A DNA stretch of 41,436 bases from Parachlorella kessleri (taxonomy: Eukaryota; Chlorophyta; Trebouxiophyceae; Chlorellales; Chlorellaceae): assembly GCA_001598975.1 (NCBI GenBank), contig BBXU01000652.1, positions 1 to 41,436 of the forward strand, written 5' to 3'. Of this stretch, positions 19,579-31,360 are shown one piece after another (positions within the stretch are counted from its first letter, which is position 1; each line of letters opens with the position of its first letter). The notes below the pieces were generated by a model that did no database searches, had not been told where the DNA came from, and saw only the letters and a list, made by a program, of their open reading frames with translations. Both the position numbers and the translations under genes were made by a program.

Positions 19579-21500
19579 CGCTGCCAGGAGCCATCGTTGC
19601 CTTGACCTATGCCGTCGGGCTGTGCCGACTGCCTGCACAAGTAATAGTAAGTGACAGGTACAACACTCGCTCCCTGCTTTGCCAGTGGCTTTCTGGTGCC
19701 CTCTGCTAGCCTCTTGCCTGCTGGCTCCCTCCAGAGCCCATCTGCTGCTCTCGCTTTGCTCCTTTGTGTGACCAAAAGCACGTGGACTGTCAGGGACTTC
19801 CTGGCATGCGTGTGGAGTCGCCGGGTAGGCCTTCGTGCACCAACTATCGGCTCAAGAGACACAGTTAGTGCGAGTTCGTGCTAATGAGAATTCGGCAACT
19901 CTTGTTAGGGCAGGGAGGTGTCTTAAACATCACTTAACTGTCAAGTGGGGGTTTGAGTAACGCCCTAGCACAGCATAAGCCAACCGTTTTAGCAGATGGT
20001 TACGAGAGGCAGCTTGTGTGCTTGTAATTGATTCATTGTTGCCTCGGATATCTGTTGAAGTGTGATTGAAAGATGTCAGGGCGGACACCTGAAGAACGTC
20101 CCCTTGCAAAGTGATCCAGACCTACATGACAGCCGGTGGTGTTCCCCTTAGCTCCGTGCAGCCTACCCCAAGCTACTGCAGTTGCATGTGGGCATTGCGA
20201 GGTTTAGTGGGGGCCACGGGCGAGGGTGAACCCCTCTGCTCTGTCAGTCCTGGGGCCAGGTGTGCGGAACTCAAATCGCGTGGGGCTAGCTGGAAGGCCT
20301 CCACGTTCTATACGCAACAGGCACCTGGGCAAAGTCAGAGGTAAGGCCTCTAGGAGACAGGGGTGAGAGCTGAAGGACATCTGCAACTGTACCGGTGCCA
20401 AACAGTGCACACAGACCAGAGGTATGGGTAAGGTTTACATGTACTGACAGGGCTGGACGCAAGGTAAGCTTTACAATGTTGAAACAGTGCAATTCGGAGC
20501 AGGCAGGTCGTGCAGCCTGGTTGGAGATGTCACCGGTCGGTAGGATTTGGTAAGGTGGCAGGCAATGCGAACAGAGAGAGGTGCGTAATAGCTCAGTCAG
20601 TAGGGCAACTGAGGTGGCACACACATGTGTAGGAGAGGTGGGACTACTGCCTGCATGACCACCACATCCAGTCCCTTGCAAGCCTGGTGCCGCTATGCAC
20701 TGGGTGCACAGCCGCGGCAAGCCTGGTGCCCATACTGAACCTGTGGAAGCAGGTGCATAGACAGTAACAACTATGCATCTATCAAACGCACCCAAACAAT
20801 CAACCTGACGTTAGTACGACATGCCAAGCTTAGGTAGGCCCCACTGTCTACGAAGTTTACATGATGTACACAAACCTAATGCAAGTACATGAGTCGACAT
20901 CCTTGCCCCATCTCCGTAACACGAAGCCAAACCCACTAAAATTTGAGAGAAGGGACTCTCACCAAACAGTTTCTAGATGACAACAAATCAGAGTAAGAAG
21001 TGCTTCTTCAAACAAACACCAGTGCGGCAGTAACCAAGATACCCAGCCTTCTAGTCTCCGCCCAGTACACGAGTGAAGAAAGCCCTCCGGTTCCCCCAAA
21101 AGGGAAGAAGCTAATGCCTAGTTTAGAGCACAACAATGATACAGGGATACAACTGATGAACAAATGGCAACTATGCAAAGAATGCGAGCAGAAGGTGCAG
21201 GCTATGTACGACACACGACCCACAACTCACGGGCAAGGCCTCAATCAGATGGAACACATGTCGAAAGAAGGAGGACAAAGAAAGGTCATTGCATTCCGGC
21301 GAAGATGGCCCCGGGTCAAGCAATCAATGAAATAGCTTGCAAGAAACGGAGCCAGGCCAAGTCACCGAGAAAGGCATAGAGGTGCAGTAACCAGAGCAAT
21401 AACGCAGTAAGACTACAGTACCTGTTACATGCCGAGGACAACAACTGACCGTCATATGGTGAGGAGGCCGGGAGTCCGAGGGCCGACTTCTCCCAGACCC
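19579..21500. other. Long intergenic region without recognised gene
   Basis: About 1.9 kb between two minus-strand genes. It should contain the 3' UTR of the F-box/LRR gene (TGTAA signal at 21425-21429) and the promoter and 5' UTR of the glycosyltransferase. A 21-base stretch at 20443-20463 recurs with one change at 23896-23916. AAGCCTGGTGCC occurs twice near 20680 and 20720. No open frame here shows family similarity. Confidence 0.5.
21425..21429 (-). terminator. TGTAA poly(A) signal of the F-box/LRR gene
   Basis: TTACA on the plus strand lies 72 bases past the minus-strand stop at 21501-21503, a normal distance for a chlorophyte 3' UTR. Confidence 0.55.
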
Positions 21501-22901
21501 TCAACTGAAACTATTAGCCAGGTGTGAGAGCTGGCTAGGCAGGCTGCCGATGCAGCTGCTAGACAAATCCAAGCGAGAAAGCGCAGGCAGGCGCTCCAGC
21601 GGCGCAAACGCGATGGCACCCTCCTTCCCTAGGGCCCAGTTGAAGCTCGCGTCCAGCTCCCGCAACTCCCTCAGCAGCGACAGCTGCCACGGCATGCGCT
21701 GCAGCGCGCACATGCGCAGCCCCAGGCGGGTCAGGGCCACCAGCTCTTGCAGAGCGTCAAACGCCTCGCTGCCACCCTCACGCAAACCCTCGTTGAAGCT
21801 CACCTCCAAGTGCTGGAGGCCGGCCAGCAGCCCCAGCTGCGCCGGCAAGGCTGCCAGCCCGCAGTGGCTCATGTCCAGCCGGCGCAGGCCGGCAAGCTTG
21901 CCCAGTGCTAGGAACGCACCCTCCGCCTCGCGGCCGCCCAGCTTGCTGCCAGCCAGTGACAGCTCCGCCAGGCCGGTCAGGCCCGACAGCTGCCAGGGCA
22001 CGGTGCGGAGGGAGCACGCCCAGAAGTCAAGGCGGGTGAGCGAGCCCAGCGCATGAAGCGGCTGGAAGGCGGCGCCGCTGGCCTCGCCCAGCAGCGAGTT
22101 GCCAGACAAGCGCAGCTCAGCCAGCGCGGTGATGCTCTCCAGCTGGGGCGGCAGCGCATACAGCCCGCAGGACGAGAGGTCCAGCCGGGTGATGCCGGGC
22201 AGGCACTCCAGGGCATCGAAGGCGGAAGCCCCCTCCTCCCCTAGCTGCTTGTTGCCGCTGAGCCCCAGCGAGATCAAGCTGGGCGGCAGCCCCGCTGGCA
22301 CGCTGCGGAGGCAGCTGTGGCGAATCTCCAGCCGAGAGAGCGCTGGCAGCATGGCCAGGGCCGCCCAGCTGGCAGGGCCGGCATCGCGCACGCTGAGCAG
22401 GGTCAGCTCCGTCAGCCAAGCTGTGCCGCAGAGCGCCTTAAGGGCCGGGGCGGCGGGGTCGCACAGCAGAGAGGTGAAATCTAAGCGCAGACGGCGAAGG
22501 CCGGCGCGGCGGCGACGCAGCCAGTTTGCAAGCTCCCGGCTCTTCCGCGTCGCCCAAGTGTCAACGTCACCCCAGAGTGCGGAGCTGCCTGTAATGTCAG
22601 GCCGCGCCCAGAGCACAGCACAGCAGCTAGTTAGGCCGACTCTGCAGCATGAAAAGCACAAACAACGATGCTTGACACCAAGTCTCTTGTCTTTTTGCTT
22701 GCTTCCATAGATTCCTGCCGCCTCGTGTTTCTGAAATCACAGTTCTGCTCACTTCCCCAGCAGCGGGCAGTCAGCCAAGAGACAGGCAGCGCAGTACGCT
22801 CGAAGCCGACTGGCGCACCTGTCTCTCAGTTCCAGGCGCTCACAGATAGCCTCCACGCAATCCAAGTGCAGGCTGGGCAGACTCGTCCTGTGAAGCTTCA
22901 T
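21501..22901 (-). CDS. F-box and leucine-rich-repeat protein, 2 exons
   Basis: Likely substrate-recognition subunit of an SCF ubiquitin ligase. Exons 22901-22819 and 22641-21501 join in phase 2 to give 407 residues. The small first exon supplies MKLHRTSLPSLHLDCVEAIC and ERLELRDR, continued by VGLTSCCAVLWARPDI and ALWGDV in exon 2, which together form an F-box (LP..., a helix with ERL, and a tryptophan/W-G-D end). About residues 80-400 form roughly twelve LRR units of the type LTRLDLSSCGLYALPPQL and LAELSLAGSKLGG, with an alternating short and long unit. The downstream TGTAA at 21425 fits the end. Substrate unknown. Algal genomes often carry many such LRR genes, so orthology is unclear. Confidence 0.85.
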
Positions 22902-24464
22902 GTAGGGTCCTGTAGCCAGGCATCCAAAACTTTGGCCGTCTTTGAGCGCGGCTAGGAAGCAGGTAGAATATAGCGCATTACACCATCCATCCCTGTAAAC
23001 TGATCATGGTTGATGTAAGTGTCGCAGTTGGCAGAAAACTGCACGTCTTGGCAAATTGGATGGCTTAGGTCAACTCCACCCAGACGCACCTACCTCGGCG
23101 CACCACAGATTGTTGCTCGAACAGGTTGTAGCGGCAAAGCCCTGCCAAAAGCCAATCAGCAGTGTCGAGACCGTCAGTGCTGGCCAAACTTTCAAGCTAT
23201 CAACCGTACATGCCGTCCTGCAGCGAGGGCGCTGGCGCTAGGCAAATAGGAACCGTACGTGCGAGGACAGGCCTCTTAGCTCAGGCTTTAGGGGGAGCTA
23301 CTGCTGTTCGCTTGGAATGAGATCAAGGAGTGGTGAGGATTGCTGGAATTGTTGTATATGCGCTGGCGGCTAGTAGCAAACCCGGGCCCCAAGTTTGCTA
23401 GTTACTTGGAGTTAGTATGCTGTGAAGTACCCAGGGGACTGGCCCCACATCTGGTTGAAGGGGCCGTGCGTGACGCTCGTCACCGTGCTGCACTAACACG
23501 CTTCAGGTGTTCCTGTCATGACTTGAGGGTATAGAGGGACAGGTACCTTCCAGCGGCTTTTAGGCCACCTAGGGAGCTTCGCACTTGCCATATCTGTGCT
23601 TCTGCTGTTGAGAATGAGCACCATATGGTGTTCTCATGCCCACTATATGAGTGTCTGCGCATACAGTTTGCAGACCTTTTCTGTGATTTTTCCACTAATA
23701 GCCAAAGTTTAGTCAGCTTTTTGTCTCAAAGTCAAGATAGAGTTGCCCATTTTGTCTACGCCTGCTTTGATTTACGACGCTCTGCGACGCACATGAGCCT
23801 CGCTGGCTCCGATACTGCGTGTTCTGTTTCTTAGTTCTTTCTTAGTTCTTAGTAGTAGTTGTGGCAGGCAGTGGAGAGGAGATGGACTTCAAGGCACTGA
23901 CAGGGCTGGACACAAGTATGCTCCTTCATTTTTGCCTATTGGATGGTGCCAGGGCAATGCGAAGCCATGGTATCCCGCTTGAGACCCCTGAGACATATGC
24001 TTAAAGCTATTGATGCTTGCCCCAGGGGCCCCTTAACAAGACACGGTGGGCAGACGGGCTTCTCGATACAATCATGCGACCATCGCGAATCCTCCAATAG
24101 TGAAACTGATGCAACACTAGTCAGCTTCCAACCGAGCATCAAATGTGGCCCATCACTGCGCATGGAGTGGCAGTATAATCGCAGCACACCAGCTACAGTC
24201 AGGATGACAACACCACTTGGACAGTTTGCAGCAACAACATCATCAGCGACTGATGTGTTCAGTCATTAAACACGAGCAGCACTCAATCGCAGACAGAGAG
24301 CAACCAATGCAGGCAAAAGAATACTTGCTACAACCCCCACCCAGCTAAATCACTAGCTCTCTCCAAAGGTTGGCAGACATATCTCAACCCGGCGTTCATT
24401 CCTTCATGTTGCTGCCAACACCAGCGCCTTACCAAGTGCAGGCGGACGTCAGTTAAAGAGTGCA
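22902..24464. other. Intergenic region holding a retroelement relic
   Basis: About 1.56 kb between the start of the F-box/LRR gene and the stop of the nucleolin-like gene. It contains the relic at 23340-23834 and a copy of the 21-base dispersed repeat at 23896-23916. The remainder shows no supported gene. It should include the 3' UTR of nucleolin and the promoter of the F-box gene. Confidence 0.55.
23340..23834 (+). mobile_element. Relic of a non-LTR-type reverse transcriptase C-terminus (zf-RVT-like)
   Basis: One reading frame runs through 23340-23834 with a single internal TAG at 23532-23534. Translation around the stop gives RHRAALTRFRCSCHDLRV, then RDRYLPAAFRPPRELRTC, followed by HIC and ENEHHMVFSCPLYE, then FLSQSQDRVAHFVYACFD. 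The C-x2-C ... H-H ... C spacing and the H-M-V-F-x-C-P motif match the zinc-binding element found after the reverse transcriptase of LINE-like elements, common in green algae. No upstream RT or endonuclease domain is visible, and a TGA lies in frame just before 23340. It is therefore a truncated, decayed fragment, not an active element. Confidence 0.65.
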
Positions 24465-27400
24465 TCAGTCGTCAAAGCTGGTCCTCTTGCCGGTGCCAGC
24501 ACCAGCATCGATGCTCAGGCGTGGGCCTCCACGGCCGCGCCCGCCCCTGCCGCCGCGGCCTCCATCACGGCCGCCGCGCCCGCCTGTATGATACCATTGC
24601 AAAAGCCAAAACTCAGTTCAGAGCACAGCTGCCAACTGAAGCTATCAACCGAACCCGTAGCCCATTCTCCTGAGTAAAGTGTCTACCGGAGAGCCGCACA
24701 ACAAGACAAGGCCCCAGAGGGGCCGCCTCTCCTTTTGGGAGAGGGGCATGCTGCCGCAGCAACACACGCGCAAAGTCCGCCCGAGGAATGCTGCAGTTAA
24801 AACTTGCTACTGGGGATTGACTAAGTTCATTAAAAACGACTCAAAAAGCCGGGGAGTGGCTCACCACGTCCTCCTCTGCCGCCAAAGTCCCCACGGCCCC
24901 TGCCGCGGCCCCTGCCGCCAAAATCACCCCTGCCGCCACGCCCGCCCCTGCCGCCTGCAACATGATCGGGAAGCACACCCCCAATCAGAGTAGCTTCTCG
25001 GCCATATACTCTATCCTTCCGACTTGGCCTGGTCCTTTGTCACTTTTCTAAGGTTCAGAAAGACCAACATTATGGGTTACCCAGATGCCAAGTTAACATT
25101 CGCAAAATCCTTGTGTGCCACCTGCGTGTGCCACCTGTGTGCCACCTGTGTGTGCCACCTGCTCCTCCTTCCAGCCCAGTTACTGACCGATATACCGACC
25201 TTGCCACCCCTCCTGCTATCACCCTGCATCTCTCTCCGCATCTCTGTATCAGGAACAAAATCCATTACACCACTTGCACTGTGGGTGGAAGCACATATGA
25301 AAAGCTGCCACCCTTCATTGCAGTGGGCGAGGGAACAAAGGAACAACTGCCACCCCGATAGGGTAGCTGGAGGCGCAACGGTGGGCAATCACCCCGACAC
25401 TCACCCGGGGTGCCTCTGCCGCCCCTGCCGCCCGCACCGCCTGGGGTGCCGGTGTTGAGGTCAATCTTCAGCCAGCCGCCGGCAACTTCCTGGCCGCTCA
25501 GCTCAATGGAGGCAGCCTGCATGAACCGGCAGCGGCAGGCCGCACGTGTATAGCAGGCAGCATTGCCAAGCTGCTGCTGATCCATCTAGTCGTAGCAAGT
25601 ACACTCCAGCATGCATCTCTCCTCGACACATGGGTGGGTGGTCATGCGGGAAGCCCACAGGGAGACGTCCCGCCTGCCTGCCTGCCGGCTCGCAGGAAGC
25701 TACCAGCTCGCCAGCAGCCCGGGCACTAGGCTGCGTCATCAACACAACCTCTCAGTCTACCCTCTATCACCTGCCAATACTACCTCTTAACGCCTGATCA
25801 GACCCCCAAGAGCTCTTGAGCTGCGTCAACACCAGCAGATGTCCCAGGAGATCCCTCCTGCTTCCAGCGCCCCCTCACCTTGGCCTCTGCAGTGGCAAAC
25901 TCAATGAAGCCGATGCCCTTCATCTCGCCCGTCTCACGGTCGGTGGGCAGGCGCACATTGGTCACGTCGCCGTACGTGCTGAACGCCTCTGTCAGCGCCT
26001 CCCGCACCGCCTCCTCGCCTGCGCAACCACACCAGCGCAGTTTGTAAAATAAAACGGAGACAGCTGTTATGCGCGCAGGGGTATGGTGGCAAGGGGAGCT
26101 TGGGGCAAGCCATTTAGCGGGAGAAGTGTGCTTTAAGACCCCCCCCACCCTGGCTGCCAGCCACCATGCATGCATGCAACGCCTCCACACATTGCCTGAG
26201 CTGCGGTGCGGTGCGGCCCACGCCACAAGCACCGCTTGCAAGCAGCAAGGTGCCGGGGACATGCAGCCCCACTCCACCCAAACGGGCATCACTGGTCCCT
26301 GCAAGCTTGGGCTTGGCACTTTGCAGGCAAGAAGGGGCAGCGCTACTCACCCAGGGACCTGTCAAAGCCCTTGACGAAGATGGTTGTGCCCTCCGATGAG
26401 GCAAAGCGGTTGCCGCCCTGCTCCTGGCCGGGGGTGCCTGCAGCGCCTGCAAGCACAATCAGCAACGCCCAGCCGTCGGAACATTCGCCAGGGGGGGTGC
26501 ACTTAGCTACCCTCAATGCCACCCGGGGTGCAGGAGGGGACGAATGCACGAGGTCATGTCGCATGCTGGGTAGTTCCAAAGGGGTAACTGCGCCGACGGC
26601 GCTCCCCATGGAGATGGAATCAGCAGTCGGGGGGTTGGCGGGAGGCGAAACCCCGCCCCCGAGCCCACTGCCCGCCCTCACGCCGCGCCCCGGGCAGTTA
26701 AGGGTCACTCCCCTGCCCTGGGACGACGCGAAAGGGCGACATTGGGAGAGACGGGGGTGCCTACAACCGCCGCCCTTGTTCTACGGCATTCCCACGGGCT
26801 GCGTGCCAACAGTGCCTCAGAAAGGACGGCACCCCGGGAGGGGGGCGGGCGCATGCGGCAACACACGCGCGCCGCCCCGCCGAAATTTGTCCCAACAACT
26901 AACGAAAGAGCCTACCACTGTCATTGGGCATAATAAGTCTCCGACCTCCCCCAAAAGCTTTGCTAGCCATCACCAGCGTATCCCTGATACTAAGTGAAGC
27001 TTACGGCCACCAGAAGCTTAATGGCCACCAGAAGCTTCACAACAAATGGGACGCAGGCAACACACACTGAGGAAGCTACTTCATCCACCTTAATGGCCAC
27101 CAGAAGCTTCACAACAAATGGGACGCAGGCAACACACACTGAGCAAGCTACTTCATCCACCCAAACAGAAGCACGGCCACCCACAAACCTGATCCTAAAC
27201 ACCATGACAGTGCCTCCCAGCCTAGCTACCAACAAGCCCCTTCCACTAAACGCAGCGCTCACAGCAGCCAGGCACTATCACACTTACGTGGCTGCCGCTC
27301 AGCTGCCAGCTCAATGTAAACCTCCCGGTCCAAAAAGTACTCGCCACTCAGTTCCACTGCCTTGGCCGCGCCGTCGCCGGTGGCAAAGTCAATGTGGGCA

Positions 27401-30400
27401 AAGCCCTTGGAGCGGCCAGTGTCGCGGTCGGTGGCTGCATGCGGGGGAAGGGAAGCAAGGCAGGAGTCAGAGACCTGTACGCAGGCTTTGGCAGCCGCAT
27501 CACAAGCTTGTTACCACCCCAGGGCACTTGGGAGGGTAGAGCAGGTGATTATTGCCAATAAGTTCAGCTCAGGAAGCTGCAGGTAGACCAGATGTGTCTC
27601 TGTCACGGACAAGGCTACTGCCGGCCTTGCAGTGGGCCAGCACCAAGATTTTATCTGACCCTTGATAGCAGACAGTGCACTGGGCAGCTTACACCAAACT
27701 CCTGTGCAAACTGGCACCACCAAGGCAGTGGGCGCTCACCGATGCGGACATTGGCGATCTCGCCGCACTCCGAGAAGAACTCCCGGATGGAGTCCTGCAC
27801 CCAAGTGTAAGCAAAGACTCCTCGCCAGCCGGCAACCTCCCGCAAACTACACCGCAGGTGCCAGGAAAACCACCAAGGGAACACATTGCTGCTGAGGTAA
27901 GCCAACAATCCCAAGCCGGTAAGCAAGCACCAAAAGCACGGCGTCAAACTTGATGAGTGTCCCTTCGACATCTCACTTTCCCTAAGGCCCCGCAGGCACC
28001 CACGCCTGTAGGGCTGTGACCTCACTTAGCGCTTGATCCCAACACCACTAACCATGACCTGCGCATTCAAAACTACCCCAGCATAACACATTCATCAGTC
28101 AGCCCGCCAAGGTTGCGCAAACCCCTTGCCGATGGTACACAGTGTGCTTTACTGACCTCGTCAGCCTTCCAGGCCAGGTTCTTGATGAAGATGGTCTTGC
28201 TGCCCTGGTTGCCGGCATCCACGGCGGCACCGTCGCTAACCTTCTGCTTCTTGGCTGCAGGCTTCTTCTCCTCCTCCTCCTGCGAGAGCAGCAGCAACGC
28301 GTAAGCAATCAATGGCACCAGCAGGTGGTGGGTCAAGTGGGGCTTTGCATGACCGCACACGGGCTACAAGGTAGGTAAGATCGCTAGCATGTATGGCAGG
28401 AACAGCCAACAAATGCTGCCCGGCAACGGCGCGTGTGCAGCTGGCGCAAGGACAAACACAGGCGGCAGCTGGTGCCAACGCCGCTTCTGAACTTCTGCGA
28501 CAGTCGCAGGCGCTGCCACAATCATGACCAAGGCAGCCTCTAGCTTCCCTCCAGCACTGAGCTGGGCGAGCCCCTCCACTGATGAGGCGGGCCCCAACCC
28601 AAGGCAGGCTGCCCCCTCACCTCTTCCTCCGACTCTTCTTCCTCCGACTCCTCCTCGCTAGACTCCTGCAGCGCCACCAGAGGCCCGGGCATCTCAACAT
28701 CCGCACACACACACACAGCTGCACGGCGGCTGACCGCAGAAAGGCAGCCAGCAGGACCCGCCAGCTCACCCCTCTCCTAACCAACCAAGCAGGAGGCCTC
28801 CACCTGGGGCAGACGCGCTCCAACAAGGAAAGCTGCACCCATCAGCAGACGCCCAGCTGCTGGCAGCCTCCCAGGCCCGCCAGCCAAAGCGGCTCACCTT
28901 CTTGCCGTTGGCAGCATCAGCCTTGCGCTTTGTGCCCTTGGCGGCAGCGGGCTTCTCCTCCTCCTCCTCCTCATCAGACTCCTCCTCCTCGCTAGACTCC
29001 TGCGACAGCAGGGATACAAAGAGCCAGGGTGGGATACCACCCACGCCGTGGCAGGCGACAGGCAAGCTTGCCTGACCTGCACACACGTCAAGAGCCGCCG
29101 TGTGCCGCGAGGCGAGCACGAGCAGCTGGGTCATCCAGCCCGGCTGCTCAGCCAGAGGGTTGCAGGCACAGCTGGTCAGCGCAGCATGGGCCCTCCATTC
29201 GGCAGGCGCAGCACTTGTCCCTCCAACAAAGCTCGCCTCCTGCCCCGCACATCTGCTAGGCTCTCAGCGGCCCATACGCAGCACCCGCGCCTCACATACG
29301 GCCTGCCGCCACCCACCTCCTCCTCACTGGACTCCTCCTTTTTGGCAGCGGCAGCCTTGGCGGCGGGCTTGGCGGGCTCCTCCTCGTCAGACTCCTGCAG
29401 ACCAGAAGCATACATCCTATCAAGAGGGGGACACAGTCGGGCAGACAAGCAGGCTACCTCCACGCCAGCAGGCGACCCAACCAGTGCAACTTGCCCCACG
29501 AGGCTGCCTGATGCATCCTTCACCCAAGCTCGGTGACCAGCCCAGCCCAGCCCACAAAGGCGGGTACTGCACATATCTTTTCCCGCACAAGCATGGCTGC
29601 CTTTTAGACCATTTGACCAACAGACCCCAGACTCCTATACTCGGGACCACAAAGACCCAAGGGGTGCATGGGCTGCAAGCCGCGTGCTGCAGAGACGCAG
29701 ACAACAGGGAGTGTTGCACCCACCTCCTCCTCGCTGCTCTCCTCCTCCTCGGAGCTCTCCTCTTTCTTGGCCGCAGCCTTGGCGGCGGCAGGCTTGGCAG
29801 CTGGCTTGGCAGGCTCCTCGTCAGAGGATTCCTGCAGCCGGTCAGCAAAGTTGTGGTTGGCGCAGGCAGCAGCAGCATACCAACAGCAGCAGGTATATGC
29901 ATCAGTCGTGTAGCAACAGGTACTGCTTGGAATTGGTAACTACTGTCGCATACAAACTTTCGACCCGCCAAACCCAAACAAACCCATATAGCTGTAGGCA
30001 GAATTAGCGCCAAAGTTCGAACAATGTGTCAGACCACCCCGGTACACGCCAGCCACAAGGCAGACCCGCTTTGCTTGCAACGCCCTTCCAAGCCAATCGC
30101 CCGACCGCGCCATCGGCTTGACATCAAGCCCACCAAGCTCGGCGCGGTCAGGACCACCCACCTCCTCCTCGCTGCTCTCCTCCTCCTCCTCAGAGGAGCT
30201 CTCCTCTTTCTTAGCGGCAGCCTTGGCAGCAGCCGGCTTGGTAGCTGGCTTGGCGGGCTCCTCCTCGTCAGAAGACTCCTCCTCCTCACTGCTCTCCTCC
30301 TCAGATGAGCTCACCTCCTTGGCCTTGGCGGGTACACCCTTGGCAGCTGGCTTCGCAGGCTCCTCCTCATCGGAGGACTCCTCCTCCTCAGAAGAGCTCC

Positions 30401-31360
30401 CTTCCTTCTTCTTTGCAGGTGCGGCCTGCAGGTAACAGCACCTTGACAGAAGCAGCATGGGGGAGTATACCAGGAAGCCGACTCCGCATCACATAACCAA
30501 CATATGGCCAGCACAGCCAGTAATGAAAGTGTGCAAATAGCTGGGCAATCGGGTCAAGGGGAAAGAACCCAAAAGGAGGAGGCTGGCACATGCACAGCAA
30601 GTATGGGAGTGTCACAGTGCGGTCCTTGCAGACAGACACACCAAACAGCCATCACAAAAACTGTTAAGCCGGCTACAAATAACTCATAGCTGTACTCGGC
30701 AACAGAAGGTCGTCCATAAAAAGGCCCCAAGCTCCATCAATGCAAACCAAACCAAAACAAGTTGTCAATCGCAGAGGCAGTGTGTGACACACCTTCTTGG
30801 CTGCTGCGGCAGGAGCAGCGGCTGCCTTAGCCTTGGCAGCCGGCTTGGCAGGCTCATCCTCCTCGCTGCTGTCATCTTCGCTGCTGTCGTCGCTGTCTAC
30901 GTCCATGGGGGCAGGCTTGGCGGCAGGCTTGGCGGCGGGGACCTCCTCCTCGTCAGAACTGCTCTCCTCCTCACTGGACTCCTCGCTGCTGGAGGGCTCG
31001 GGCTCCTTCTTCTGCGTGAAACAGCACGATGTCCTTCGCATGCCACCAAAACCGCAGTGTTTGTATGAAGTGCCACACAGCTGGCGCTCTTCGCGGCACG
31101 ACATCCAAGGGCAGTCTGCATGCCGTGCTGACCATGCGCCCGTGCATGCAGTATGCAAATCATATGTGTGCAACATAATCGAAGCATGATAGTGACATCG
31201 GCAACCGTGACAAGGTGGCAAGGCGGCTGTGGAGGAGCAGGCAACCAGTTGCAATTGGGAGGGTCCATACCTTGACAACCTTCTTCTGGGCTGCTTTTTG
31301 CTTCTTGGCGTTCTCAGCCTGCTGCTGGGGAGCGACCGCGGGTTTCTTGGCCTTCGCCAT
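24465..31360 (-). CDS. Nucleolin-like protein (acidic domain, two RRMs, GAR tail), 15 exons
   Basis: Nucleolar protein of rRNA transcription and processing. Exons: 31360-31271, 31011-30793, 30425-30162, 29831-29724, 29394-29317, 28999-28898, 28665-28621, 28279-28157, 27794-27740, 27434-27288, 26446-26351, 26018-25879, 25516-25405, 24954-24865 and 24583-24465, all in phase, 595 residues. The start MAKAKKPAVAPQQQAE is Lys-rich. Residues 31-310 alternate Ser/Glu/Asp blocks (CK2-like sites) with PAKPAAK linkers and a KRK cluster. RRM1 (about 331-410) has RNP2 IFIKNL and RNP1 KGFAHIDF. RRM2 (about 431-510) has IFVKGF and KGIGFIEF. A GAR domain (about 515-580) of RGG/GRGDFGG repeats precedes the end KRTSFDD. 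This is the plant/yeast layout (NUC1, Gar2, Nsr1). Exon 11 has two in-frame acceptors nine bases apart (26446 or 26437). The ATG at 31378 (MHHHPE) is a less likely start. Confidence 0.95.
25112..25161. repeat. Four-unit short tandem repeat in nucleolin intron 13
   Basis: Units of GTGTGCCACCTG with small length changes, repeated four times. In the nucleolin sense the unit reads CAGGTGGCACAC, so each copy presents a CAG|GTGGCA donor-like site inside the intron. Confidence 0.85.
27017..27160. repeat. 72-base tandem duplication in nucleolin intron 10
   Basis: Two adjacent copies (27017-27088 and 27089-27160), nearly identical with a G/C change in the GAGGAAGC/GAGCAAGC segment. A partial extra unit of about 19 bases (GGCCACCAGAAGCTT) precedes them. 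Because 72 is a multiple of three, a plus-strand frame stays open across both copies, but nothing suggests it is a gene. Confidence 0.9.

Noticed and set aside
20581..20640. tRNA-like segment (TAGCTCAGTCAGTAGGGCA)
   Set aside because: It resembles a D-arm, but no T-arm GTTCRA sequence or acceptor-stem pairing follows at the right distance.
20286..20795. 169-residue minus-strand frame in the 19.6-21.5 kb interval
   Set aside because: No recognisable motif, no ATG at its first codon, and no splice context. It is more likely UTR or intergenic sequence.
28080..28160. Intronic box C/D snoRNA in the nucleolin gene
   Set aside because: Nucleolin introns host snoRNAs in vertebrates, and a CTGATGAA box-C-like string occurs near 28087-28094 on the minus strand. 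I found no box D (CTGA) at a proper distance and no closing terminal stem.
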